Position numbers and translations under genes: made by a program. A stretch of DNA of 9,210 nt, taken from positions 1-9,210 of the forward strand of contig JADHTD010000091.1 of the NCBI GenBank assembly GCA_016776525.1. The letters are read 5' to 3'. Shown here in pieces: positions 1 to 7,426 of this stretch (positions within the stretch are counted from its first letter, which is position 1; each line of letters opens with the position of its first letter). The stretch comes from Rhodospirillales bacterium (GTDB lineage Bacteria; Pseudomonadota; Alphaproteobacteria; Rhodospirillales; JADHTD01). The notes under the pieces were generated by a model that saw nothing but the letters and a program-made list of their open reading frames with translations, was not told where the DNA came from and made no database searches.

Positions 1-2
1 TA

Positions 3-488
3 ATCGTCTTTGGCTTTCCCTCCTTCCGTAGGCAAGTCGCTACCCTGTTCCGTCTCAACGTATCTGTTGGAAGACTTGTAATCATTGCAATCGGTATTCC
101 GGCCATTGATTTATTTCTCCATTATGTCCTCATCGGTCCCATTGCTTACGAGTTATTCCCCAAGCCCCCCTTCATTTATCCGAAACCAACTCCTGGTTTC
201 CTGCACGGTTTCGACCTGACGGTCGGGCTTGTTCTGGTCGCCGTTAGTGAGGAAACGATTTTCCGGGTGGTCCTGCCCAAATTCATTGAGCGTTTTACCG
301 CCAGCCGCTTCTGGATCGTCCTCATCTCCTCTTTCCTGTTCTCCACCATCCACTGGACCAATGGCGTTGGTGCTGGTTTGGAAACTTTTCTGATCGGCAT
401 ATTTTTCATGTTGTCGATCTACTGGAGCGGCTCTGTGGCCCCGGCCATGCTGGCTCATTACCTGACCAACCTGTTTTATTTCTGGTAA
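3..488 (+). CDS. CPBP-family intramembrane glutamic endopeptidase, C-terminal part (5' end outside window)
   Basis: The frame is open from the left edge to a TAA stop, giving about 161 residues of a hydrophobic protein whose start lies outside the window. All three signatures of the CPBP (Abi/CAAX-processing-like) membrane protease family are visible: EETIFR at residues 83-88 (EExxxR), FSTIH at 113-117 (FxxxH), and HYLTN at 152-156 (HxxxN). Hydrophobic segments flank each motif, and the family's active site lies within the membrane. Known members cleave prenylated or membrane proteins or serve in bacteriocin immunity; the substrate here cannot be told. A GTG at 267 could be taken for a start, but it falls just after EETIFR and would remove a catalytic motif, so it is internal. 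The gene converges on the HtrA-like gene, with 62 nt between the two stops. Family assignment is firm; role is unknown. Confidence 0.85.
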   Translation: MVFGFPSFRRQVATLFRLNVSVGRLVIIAIGIPAIDLFLHYVLIGPIAYELFPKPPFIYPKPTPGFLHGFDLTVGLVLVAVSEETIFRVVLPKFIERFTASRFWIVLISSFLFSTIHWTNGVGAGLETFLIGIFFMLSIYWSGSVAPAMLAHYLTNLFYFW

Positions 489-523
489 GGAGATAATCTC
501 TTTAATGATCTCAAATCGTCGTC

Positions 524-540
524 GCAGACCTTTGGTCTGC
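524..540. terminator. Small hairpin between convergent genes, possible bidirectional terminator
   Basis: A perfect 7-bp inverted repeat, GCAGACC / GGTCTGC, encloses a 3-nt loop (TTT on the plus strand). It lies between the CPBP stop and the protease stop, where a shared terminator would be expected. Neither strand has a clear T-tract after the stem, so intrinsic termination is uncertain. The rest of the 62-nt gap holds only a short GAGATAATCTC palindrome at 490-500. Confidence 0.35.
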
Positions 541-550
541 TCGGGATTTG

Positions 551-1984
<1,434 letters not shown>

Positions 1985-2011
1985 ATCTCCAGTCTACACC
2001 CTCAAATTGAA

Positions 2012-2037
2012 AGAGGCAGCCTGTTAAGGCTGCCTCT
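2012..2037 (-). terminator. Probable Rho-independent terminator after rplQ
   Basis: A perfect 10-bp inverted repeat, AGAGGCAGCC / GGCTGCCTCT, has a 6-nt loop. It begins about 40 nt past the rplQ stop, in the direction of transcription. The minus-strand sequence after the stem is T-rich but broken (TTCAATTTG). It probably ends the long ribosomal-protein transcript. The plus strand after the stem reads CATTATTGCTTTT, so some activity in the other direction is possible. Confidence 0.65.
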
Positions 2038-2078
2038 CATTATTGCTTTTACCCATTATGAAGCCTCGAACAGGTGAC

Positions 2079-2513
2079 TTAACCGGCGTCGGTCTCTGCC
2101 ATTTCGGCCATTTCCTCTTCGAAGCGGGCCTTGTCGGCGGCGCCTTTGGCTTCAGGATCGCGGTCGACCAGTTCGATAACCGCCATCGCCGCGCTGTCGC
2201 CATACCGGTGACCGGCTTTCAGGACGCGCGAGTAACCGCCGTTACGGTCCTTGTAGCGTTCGGCCAGCGGCCCAAACAGCTTGGCAACCAATTCGTTGTC
2301 ACGCAGCATGGCAAAGGCTTGCCGGCGGGCATGCAGGCTGCCCCGCTTGCCGAGCGTGATCATCTTGTCGGCCTGCTTGCGCAGTTCCTTGGCTTTCGGC
2401 AGGGTGGTCGTAATCTGCTCATGAAGCAGCAGCGCCGCTGTCATGTTGGCGAACATGGCTTTGCGGTGGCTGCTGGTGCGGTTCAGTTTCCTGCCGCTCA
2501 TACGGTGGCGCAT
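2079..2513 (-). CDS. rplQ: Large-subunit ribosomal protein L17 (bL17)
   Basis: The 144-residue product opens with MRHRMSGRKLNRTSSHRKAM, the diagnostic N-terminus of bacterial L17, which binds 23S rRNA near the peptide exit tunnel. The conserved core runs to about residue 115, including TTLPKAKELRKQADKMITLG. An acidic, Ala-rich tail (EEEMAEMAETDAG) follows, making the protein longer than the E. coli form (about 127 residues), as is common in alphaproteobacteria. It is the last gene of the alpha operon. Its SD is GGAG at 2522-2525, which overlaps the rpoA stop (TAGGAG) with 8 nt to the ATG, so its translation is probably coupled to rpoA. Confidence 0.98.
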   Translation of the reverse strand: MRHRMSGRKLNRTSSHRKAMFANMTAALLLHEQITTTLPKAKELRKQADKMITLGKRGSLHARRQAFAMLRDNELVAKLFGPLAERYKDRNGGYSRVLKAGHRYGDSAAMAVIELVDRDPEAKGAADKARFEEEMAEMAETDAG

Positions 2514-2524
2514 ATCAAAGGCTC

Positions 2525-3541
2525 CTAGAACGGGTCTTCAAGCTTCTTGGCCAAATCCTCAATATTTTCGGGCGGCCAATCGGGAATTTCCATACCAAGG
2601 GATAACCCCATCTGAACCAGCACTTCCTTGATCTCGTTCAAGGATTTACGGCCAAAATTAGGTGTCCTCAACATGTCGGCTTCGGTCTTCATGACCAAGT
2701 CGCCGATATAGATGATGTTGTCGTTTTTCAGGCAATTGGCGGAACGAACGGAAAGTTCCAATTCATCCACCTTGCGCAGAAGGTTTTTGTTGAACGGCAA
2801 TTCTTCGCGTTCTTCGGCAGCGGTTACCGCCTTCGGTTCTTCGAAATTGATGAACAACTGCAACTGGTCCTGCAAAATGCGGGCAGCCAGGGCCACGGCA
2901 TCTTCCGGCGTCACCGACCCGTTTGTAGTCAGGTCCAAAGACAACTTGTCATGGTCGGTAACCTGACCGACACGGGTGTTGTCCACCTTGTAGCTGACTT
3001 TGCGGATCGGCGAGAAAACGGCATCAACCGGGATCAGGCCGATCGGCGAGTCCTCAGAGCGGTTGCGCGAAGCGGCAACGTAACCGCGGCCATTTTCGAC
3101 CGTCAGTTCCATATGCAGCTTGGCCCCATCGTCCAAGGTGCAGATCACCAGGTCCGGGTCCATAATCTCGATGTCAGGACCGGTTTCGATGGCGCTGGCT
3201 TTGACTTCGCCGGGGCCAGAGGCACTCAGCGTCATCTTCTTGGGGCCTTCGGCGTGCATGCTAAGGCCCATCGATTTAATGTTAAGCACAATATCCGTAA
3301 CGTCCTCGCGGACCCCCGGAATGGACGAAAACTCGTGCAGAACACCATCGATCTGCACGGACGTTACCGCCGCCCCCTGCAGGGAGGACAGCAAAATCCG
3401 GCGCAGGGCATTGCCCAGCGTCAGACCGAAGCCCCGCTCCAGCGGTTCGGCGACGACGGTGGCGGAGCGCTCGGCGTCAGCTCCAGGCACCACGTCCAGT
3501 TTCGTCGGTTTAATAAGTTCCTGCCAATTCTTTTGAATCAC
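2525..3541 (-). CDS. rpoA: DNA-directed RNA polymerase subunit alpha
   Basis: This is the 338-residue alpha subunit, which dimerises to nucleate assembly of core RNA polymerase. The N-terminal domain covers about 1-235, with the RGFGLTLGNALRRILLSS assembly/dimerisation motif at 36-53. An acidic linker at about 236-252 leads to the C-terminal domain. There, VRSANCLK places Arg266, Asn269 and Cys270 at the E. coli R265/N268/C269 positions used for UP-element and activator contact, followed by Lys299, Ser300 and Glu303. The start codon is GTG: the MIQKNWQELIKP N-terminus is typical of alphaproteobacteria, and AGAGG (3550-3554) lies 8 nt upstream. A 117-nt gap with a terminator-like hairpin precedes the gene, which may lower its expression relative to rpsM and rpsK. 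rplQ follows after 11 nt. Confidence 0.98.
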   Translation of the reverse strand: MIQKNWQELIKPTKLDVVPGADAERSATVVAEPLERGFGLTLGNALRRILLSSLQGAAVTSVQIDGVLHEFSSIPGVREDVTDIVLNIKSMGLSMHAEGPKKMTLSASGPGEVKASAIETGPDIEIMDPDLVICTLDDGAKLHMELTVENGRGYVAASRNRSEDSPIGLIPVDAVFSPIRKVSYKVDNTRVGQVTDHDKLSLDLTTNGSVTPEDAVALAARILQDQLQLFINFEEPKAVTAAEEREELPFNKNLLRKVDELELSVRSANCLKNDNIIYIGDLVMKTEADMLRTPNFGRKSLNEIKEVLVQMGLSLGMEIPDWPPENIEDLAKKLEDPF

Positions 3542-3596
3542 GGAAGTGACCTCTCGTACGGCGCGTTAACGACCTACCCTTACGGGCCCAATCTTC

Positions 3597-3620
3597 AAAA
3601 CCCGGTTCAATCAGAACCGG
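3597..3620 (-). terminator. Terminator-like hairpin in the rpsK-rpoA gap (possible attenuator)
   Basis: On the minus strand, a perfect 7-bp stem CCGGTTC / GAACCGG with a 5-nt loop (TGATT) is followed by GTTTTG. It sits in the 117-nt gap (3542-3658) between rpsK and rpoA. The T-run is only four bases, so a partial terminator, attenuator or RNA-processing stem is more likely than a full stop. The rest of the gap shows a GGGCCC palindrome (3584-3589) and no convincing promoter. Confidence 0.45.
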
Positions 3621-3658
3621 AATAACAGGGAGCTTTGCATCCCCCTTAAAATTACCGC

Positions 3659-4051
3659 TTACACTCTGCGGCGTTTTCGCGGACGGCAGCCATTGTGCGG
3701 AATGGGCGTGACGTCACGGATAGCGGTGATAGTAAAACCAACCGTTTGAAGTGCTCGCAGAGCCGATTCCCGTCCGGAACCCGGCCCTTTGACTTCAACC
3801 TCAAGGGTCTTCATGCCATGTTCCATGGCTTTCTTACCGGCATCTTCGGCGGCCACCTGGGCAGCATAAGGAGTGGATTTACGCGATCCCCGGAATCCCT
3901 GCTGACCAGCAGACGACCAAGCAATGGTATTGCCCTGGACATCGGCGATGGTAATCATGGTGTTATTGAACGTTGCATTCACATGGGCTATGCCCGATGC
4001 AATATTCTTTCTTTCGCGGCGGCGCGGGCGCTGCGTACTCGGCTTTGCCAT
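3659..4051 (-). CDS. rpsK: Small-subunit ribosomal protein S11 (uS11)
   Basis: The 130-residue length matches the family. S11 sits on the 30S platform by the mRNA exit site and contacts 16S rRNA and S7. Conserved blocks are HVNATFNNTMITI (23-35), GFRGSRKSTPYAAQ (52-65), GPGSGRESALRAL (89-101) and the hallmark basic tail PIPHNGCRPRKRRRV (116-130). The tail keeps the Asn-Gly pair (120-121) corresponding to the isoaspartate site known in E. coli S11. The start is ATG with AAGGA 6 nt upstream. The gene lies 18 nt after the rpsM stop and is clearly cotranscribed with it. Confidence 0.98.
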   Translation of the reverse strand: MAKPSTQRPRRRERKNIASGIAHVNATFNNTMITIADVQGNTIAWSSAGQQGFRGSRKSTPYAAQVAAEDAGKKAMEHGMKTLEVEVKGPGSGRESALRALQTVGFTITAIRDVTPIPHNGCRPRKRRRV

Positions 4052-4069
4052 CTTAAATCCTTATATACT

Positions 4070-4447
4070 CTACTTAACTGCCTTCTTCTTACCGGCAATT
4101 GCTTTCGCCGGTCCCTTACGGGTCCGGGCATTGGTATGTGTGCGTTGTCCACGGACAGGCAGACCGCGTCGGTGCCGCAAGCCACGGTAACAGCCCAGAT
4201 CCATCAAACGCTTGATGTTCATGGACGTTTCCCGCCGTAGGTCGCCTTCCACCTGATAATCGCTATCGATGGCTTCGCGAATACGGATAACCTCATCATC
4301 ATTCAAGTCGTTCACCCGACGTTCGAAGGTGATTCCAACTTTTTCACAGATTTCCTTGGCCTTGGTGCGGCCAATTCCATGAATATAGGTCAAAGCGATT
4401 TCGACCCGTTTCCCAGTAGGGATGTTTACGCCAGCTATACGAGCCAA
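4070..4447 (-). CDS. rpsM: Small-subunit ribosomal protein S13 (uS13), TTG start
   Basis: The 125-residue product begins MARIAGVNIPTGKR, the standard S13 N-terminus. S13 lies in the 30S head and forms intersubunit bridges with the 50S. A helix-hairpin-helix-like segment YIHGIGRTKAKEIC is at 21-34. The tRNA/rRNA-binding basic tail is at 85-125, including RGLRHRRGLPVRGQRTHTNARTRKG. The initiation codon is TTG: the conserved MARIAG can only begin there, and the nearest upstream ATG (AATGGTT) is out of frame. A strong SD, AAGGAG (4456-4461), is 8 nt upstream and lies in the loop of a small hairpin. The gene has its own near-consensus promoter and a leader of about 60 nt, so it heads the alpha operon segment. 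Confidence 0.97.
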   Translation of the reverse strand: MARIAGVNIPTGKRVEIALTYIHGIGRTKAKEICEKVGITFERRVNDLNDDEVIRIREAIDSDYQVEGDLRRETSMNIKRLMDLGCYRGLRHRRGLPVRGQRTHTNARTRKGPAKAIAGKKKAVK

Positions 4448-4450
4448 GGC

Positions 4451-4466
4451 TGGTTCTCCTTAACCA
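4451..4466 (-). promoter_or_regulatory. rpsM ribosome-binding site presented in a hairpin loop
   Basis: The mRNA reads UGGUU-AAGGAG-AACCA, a 5-bp stem whose 6-nt loop is exactly the Shine-Dalgarno sequence. The TTG start follows 3 nt after the stem. Upstream in the same leader are two more 5-bp hairpins: one at 4476-4488 (AACGA/TCGTT) and one at 4486-4500 (GTTCC/GGAAC). They share bases 4486-4488, so they cannot form together. A translational control element is plausible but unproven. Confidence 0.4.
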
Positions 4467-4513
4467 TTGGATTTAAACGAAAATCGTTCCCCCCTGGAAC
4501 CCAAAGAGGCGCG

Positions 4514-4541
4514 ATTATAGGGCCAAAAGCGACCAAGTCAA
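4514..4541 (-). promoter_or_regulatory. Sigma-70-type promoter for rpsM-rpsK-rpoA-rplQ
   Basis: On the minus strand, TTGACT (plus 4536-4541) is followed after 16 nt by a perfect TATAAT (plus 4514-4519). This is close to the housekeeping consensus, with a slightly short spacer. The -35 box starts 8 nt past the adk stop codon. The predicted transcription start is near 4507, giving a leader of about 60 nt before the rpsM TTG. It would let the alpha operon be transcribed independently of the spc genes. Confidence 0.75.
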
Positions 4542-4549
4542 CACGGCAG

Positions 4550-5197
4550 TCACGATCTGACAATGTCATTGATCTCCGCCGTTACGTCATTAATTCCGGC
4601 CATACCGTCAACTTTCCGCAAAATGCCCTTTTCGCTGTAATACGAAGAGATGGGCTCGGTCTGTTCATGGTAGGCTTTTAGCCGGGCACGGACGGTCTCA
4701 GCGTTGTCATCGGCGCGGCGGGAAAACGCCGTCGAACCGCATTTATCGCAGACACCGTCCACTTTCGGCTGTTGAAATTTATCGTGATAACCGGAACCAC
4801 ACTCATCACAAGTATAGCGCCCGGTAATGCGTTCGACCATGGCCTCGTCATCGGCAACGATCTCAATCACATATCTCAAAGTCATGCCTTTTTCGGCAAA
4901 TAATTCATCAAGCGCTTTGGCCTGCGGGCCGGTGCGCGGAAAACCGTCCAGAATAAAGCCGTTTTTACAGTCATCCCGGTCGATTCGGCTGGAAATCATG
5001 CCGATAATCATGTCATCGGGAACCAAATTCCCCGATTCCATCAGATCCTTGGCTTTTTTGCCGGTTTCGCTGCCGGAAGCGACTTCATCGCGCAACATGT
5101 CACCGGTCGACAACTGGACGATGTTCAAAGCTTCTTCTATGCGTTTAGCCTGGGTGCCCTTACCGGCGCCCGGCGGGCCGAGTAAAATCAGTTTCAT
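4550..5197 (-). CDS. adk: Adenylate kinase with zinc-type four-cysteine LID
   Basis: This 215-residue long-form kinase interconverts ATP + AMP and 2 ADP in the cytoplasm. The P-loop GPPGAGKGT is at 7-15. The AMP-binding site includes TGDMLR (31-36) and DGFPRTGPQA (84-93). Catalytic arginines are expected at R36, R88, R123, R160/161 and R172. The LID (about 125-163) has Cys130-x2-Cys133 and Cys150-x2-Cys153, the metal-binding pattern of zinc-type adenylate kinases. Enteric bacteria have a non-metal LID, but Paracoccus is a known alphaproteobacterial case with cysteines. The ATG shares its A with the secY TGA (TGATG), so translation is probably coupled. The SD is GAGGA, within the last codons of secY. 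The secY-adk linkage is common. Confidence 0.98.
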   Translation of the reverse strand: MKLILLGPPGAGKGTQAKRIEEALNIVQLSTGDMLRDEVASGSETGKKAKDLMESGNLVPDDMIIGMISSRIDRDDCKNGFILDGFPRTGPQAKALDELFAEKGMTLRYVIEIVADDEAMVERITGRYTCDECGSGYHDKFQQPKVDGVCDKCGSTAFSRRADDNAETVRARLKAYHEQTEPISSYYSEKGILRKVDGMAGINDVTAEINDIVRS

Positions 5198-6537
5198 CAG
5201 CGGCGTCCTCTTAGTTTTGTTTTTTTAATGAGGCCTTCGTATTGATGAGCGATCAGGTGGGATTGCACCTGCGCCACCGTATCCATAGTGACCGTAACGA
5301 CGATCAGCAGACTTGTGCCGCCGAAGTAAAACGGCACCGAGAAACGGGAAATAAGGAGCTCCGGCAACAGGCAAACGGCAGCAAGATAGGCGGCGCCGAC
5401 AACGGTCAGGCGGGTCAGCACACGATCCAGGTATTCAGCCGTATTCTTACCCGGGCGTATACCGGGAACAAAACCGCCGTATTTCTTCAGGTTGTCGGCG
5501 GTTTCCGTCGGATTGAAAACCACGGCCGTGTAGAAAAAGGCGAAGAAAACGATCAAACCGATGTAGATCGCCAGGTAAAGAGGCTGGCCCCGGCCCAGAT
5601 AGGCGGCAACCGTGGTCATCCATTCCGGCCCCTGCCCGGCCGAGAAATTCATCACCGTGATCGGCATCAACAGGATGGAACTGGCAAAGATCGGCGGAAT
5701 GACGCCCGATGTGTTCAATTTCAACGGCAGGTGGGAACTTTCACCACCGGTCATCTTGTTACCCTGTTGACGTTTCGGGTACTGGACGATGATGCGGCGC
5801 TGGGCGCGTTCGATAAAGATAATGAAGAAAATGACACCGACGGCCATCATCAGAAGGACAATAATCAACAGCGTCGACAGGGCGCCGGTGCGGCCCAGTT
5901 CGAGGGTTCCGGCCAGGGCGCTCGGCAGATTGGCGACGATGCCGGCAAAGATGATCAGGGAAATACCGTTGCCAACGCCGCGCGCCGTCACCTGTTCACC
6001 CAGCCACATCAGGAACATGGTGCCGCCGACCAGGGTGGTCACCGTTGTAAAGCGGAAGAACGCACCGGGATCGATGACCGCCGAACCGGCCGACGAGGTC
6101 ATGCCTTCGAGGCCGACGGAAATGCCATAGGCCTGGAGAGCCGTAATCAGGACCGTTCCGTAACGGGTGTATTGGTTGATCTTCTTGCGGCCCGCTTCGC
6201 CTTCCTTTTTCAAGGCTTCCAGCTGCGGTGAAACCGCCGTCAGCAGCTGCATGATAATCGACGCCGAAATGTACGGCATGATGTTCAAGGCAAAGATGGT
6301 CATCCGCGACAACGCGCCACCGGCAAACATATCGAACATGCCGAGAATACCCCCGGCATTGCGTTCGAAAATATCCTTCAACACGATGGAATCGATCCCC
6401 GGCAGCGGGATATAGGTCCCCAGCCGATAGACGATCAGCGCGCCCAGGGTAAACCAGATGCGCTTTTTCAGTTCGGTGGCCTTGGCAAAGGCCCCGAAAT
6501 TCATGTTGGCAGCGAGTTGTTCGGCAGCGGATGCCAT
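5197..6537 (-). CDS. secY: Preprotein translocase subunit SecY
   Basis: At 446 residues this is the full-length channel subunit of SecYEG, close to E. coli SecY (443). Ten membrane segments can be placed at roughly 25-42, 77-98, 121-143, 158-178, 190-209, 221-241, 276-296, 318-341, 374-394 and 403-421, with the plug region near 60-75. Conserved pieces include GEQVTARGVGNGISLIIFAG (180-199), the cytosolic loop KMTGGESSHLPLK (261-273), and GFVPGIRPGKNTAEYL, whose Arg361 matches the E. coli R357 needed for SecA-driven transport. The ATG start gives the MASAAEQLAAN N-terminus usual in alphaproteobacteria. GGAG lies 11 nt upstream, somewhat far; Met12 has no SD and is less likely. It follows rplO after 25 nt and overlaps adk. 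Confidence 0.98.
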   Translation of the reverse strand: MASAAEQLAANMNFGAFAKATELKKRIWFTLGALIVYRLGTYIPLPGIDSIVLKDIFERNAGGILGMFDMFAGGALSRMTIFALNIMPYISASIIMQLLTAVSPQLEALKKEGEAGRKKINQYTRYGTVLITALQAYGISVGLEGMTSSAGSAVIDPGAFFRFTTVTTLVGGTMFLMWLGEQVTARGVGNGISLIIFAGIVANLPSALAGTLELGRTGALSTLLIIVLLMMAVGVIFFIIFIERAQRRIIVQYPKRQQGNKMTGGESSHLPLKLNTSGVIPPIFASSILLMPITVMNFSAGQGPEWMTTVAAYLGRGQPLYLAIYIGLIVFFAFFYTAVVFNPTETADNLKKYGGFVPGIRPGKNTAEYLDRVLTRLTVVGAAYLAAVCLLPELLISRFSVPFYFGGTSLLIVVTVTMDTVAQVQSHLIAHQYEGLIKKTKLRGRR

Positions 6538-6562
6538 GTGTTCGGTTACTCCGCCTTCTTAT

Positions 6563-7168
6563 TTAAGAATCTTCGTTACCGCCAGTATCGGCTTGTTCCG
6601 GGGCCTCGGCTTGTTCCGGGGCCTCGGCTTTTTCTGCAGGCTCGTCTTGTTCTGCAGTCTTGGCTTTTTTCTTGGTCTTTTTCTTCTTCGGCTCTGGCTT
6701 CTCGACGACGACAGCTGTCAGCGTCAGTTTGCCGCCGGCCTTTTCAATGGCGGCGGCGGCGGCCTTGGAGGCACCGGTGACTTCGATGGTCAGTTTGGCC
6801 TTCAATTCGCCCTTGCCCAGCAGCCTGACGCCATCCCGGCGGGCCTTGAAGAAACCGCATTCCCGCAGAACGTCTTCGTTGACCGGCTTTTTGGCGTCCA
6901 GGCGGCCCGCATCGATAGCCTGCTGCAGGTTGCCGATGTTGATCTCGTTATAGGACTTGGTGAAGGGGTTTTTGAAACCCCGTTTCGGCAGCCGCCGGTA
7001 AAGGGGCATCTGGCCGCCTTCAAAGCCCAGCAGGGAGACGCCGCTACGAGATTTCTGACCCTTATGGCCGCGTCCGCCGGTCTTGCCGGTACCGGACCCG
7101 ATTCCACGGCCGACCCGCTTGCGGTTCTTACGGGCGCCGGTGTTATCACGAAGCTCGTTGAGTTTCAT
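6563..7168 (-). CDS. rplO: Large-subunit ribosomal protein L15 (uL15) with C-terminal extension
   Basis: The 201-residue protein has a normal L15 core at about 1-155 and an extra tail. The N-terminal rRNA-binding part is rich in Gly, Arg and Lys (RKRVGRGIGSGTGKTGGRGHKGQKSR, shown as 17-42). The family signature GGQMPLYRRLPKRGF is at 51-65, and the C-terminal fold carries LTIEVTGASKAAAAAIEKAG (126-145). E. coli L15 is 144 residues, so about 45 are additional here. They form a basic segment (161-170, KKKKTKKKAK) and then an acidic segment of six-residue repeats ending in DTGGNEDS. The ATG has AAGGA 11 nt upstream. It lies between rpmD and secY as in most spc operons. The core is certain; the role of the tail is unknown. 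Confidence 0.97.
   Translation of the reverse strand: MKLNELRDNTGARKNRKRVGRGIGSGTGKTGGRGHKGQKSRSGVSLLGFEGGQMPLYRRLPKRGFKNPFTKSYNEINIGNLQQAIDAGRLDAKKPVNEDVLRECGFFKARRDGVRLLGKGELKAKLTIEVTGASKAAAAAIEKAGGKLTLTAVVVEKPEPKKKKTKKKAKTAEQDEPAEKAEAPEQAEAPEQADTGGNEDS
6590..6661 (-). repeat. 18-bp tandem repeat array in the 3' end of rplO
   Basis: Four in-frame 18-bp units encode TAEQD (with the preceding K), EPAEKA, EAPEQA and EAPEQA. The two units nearest the stop (6590-6607 and 6608-6625) are identical in all 18 bases. The other two (6626-6643 and 6644-6661) have diverged. Exact identity of the last two suggests a recent slippage or duplication event that kept the reading frame. Confidence 0.85.
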
Positions 7169-7223
7169 TTTTCGTTCATTCCTTACGCTAATCCCGGGCC
7201 GCTGGCAGCTCGGGTATGTCGCC

Positions 7224-7421
7224 TTAGCCGGCTTCCTCGACCTTGATCAGGTGATGGACCTTGTTGATCATGCCGCGCACCGAAGGGGTATCCTCCAATT
7301 CACGGGTTTTGTGCATCTTATTCAGGCCAAGACCGATCAGGGTCGCCCGCTGGTCACCACGGCGGCCGATGGGGCTGCCGGTCTGGGTTACCTTGACGGT
7401 GGCTATCTTCTTATCGGCCAT
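7224..7421 (-). CDS. rpmD: Large-subunit ribosomal protein L30 (uL30)
   Basis: The 65-residue product, starting MADKKIATVKVTQTGSPIGR, fits the short bacterial L30 family (about 60 residues), which binds 23S rRNA at the 50S surface. Conserved features are GSPIGRRGDQRATLIGLGL and the PSVRGMINKVHHLIKV end. A longer open frame reaches to 7535, but that extension lies inside rpsE and is a low-complexity Arg-rich shadow. The chosen ATG at 7421 has AAGGAG (7430-7435) 8 nt upstream. That SD is formed by the last two sense codons of rpsE (AAG GAG), and the gap to the rpsE stop is only 5 nt, so coupling is likely. Confidence 0.97.
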   Translation of the reverse strand: MADKKIATVKVTQTGSPIGRRGDQRATLIGLGLNKMHKTRELEDTPSVRGMINKVHHLIKVEEAG

Positions 7422-7426
7422 GGCAT

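Noticed and set aside
267..488. A short 73-residue gene starting at GTG 267
   Set aside because: The same frame is open to the left edge, and the catalytic EETIFR motif lies just before 267, so this is the tail of a longer gene.
490..500. Palindrome GAGATAATCTC as a terminator or operator
   Set aside because: The stem is only 4 bp with a 3-nt loop, and such short palindromes arise by chance.
4448..4549. A possible hidden infA or rpmJ between adk and rpsM
   Set aside because: The 102-nt gap holds a promoter and leader and no frame resembling L36 or IF1; alphaproteobacteria often carry these genes elsewhere.
5242..6231. A 329-codon open frame on the plus strand
   Set aside because: It lies antisense to secY, has a Gln/Arg/Asp-rich composition with no recognisable domain, and is explained as a shadow of secY codon bias.
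6458..7246. A 262-codon plus-strand frame with LFRGLG repeats
   Set aside because: It is antisense to rplO and the start of secY; the repeats are the reverse of the 18-bp array in rplO.
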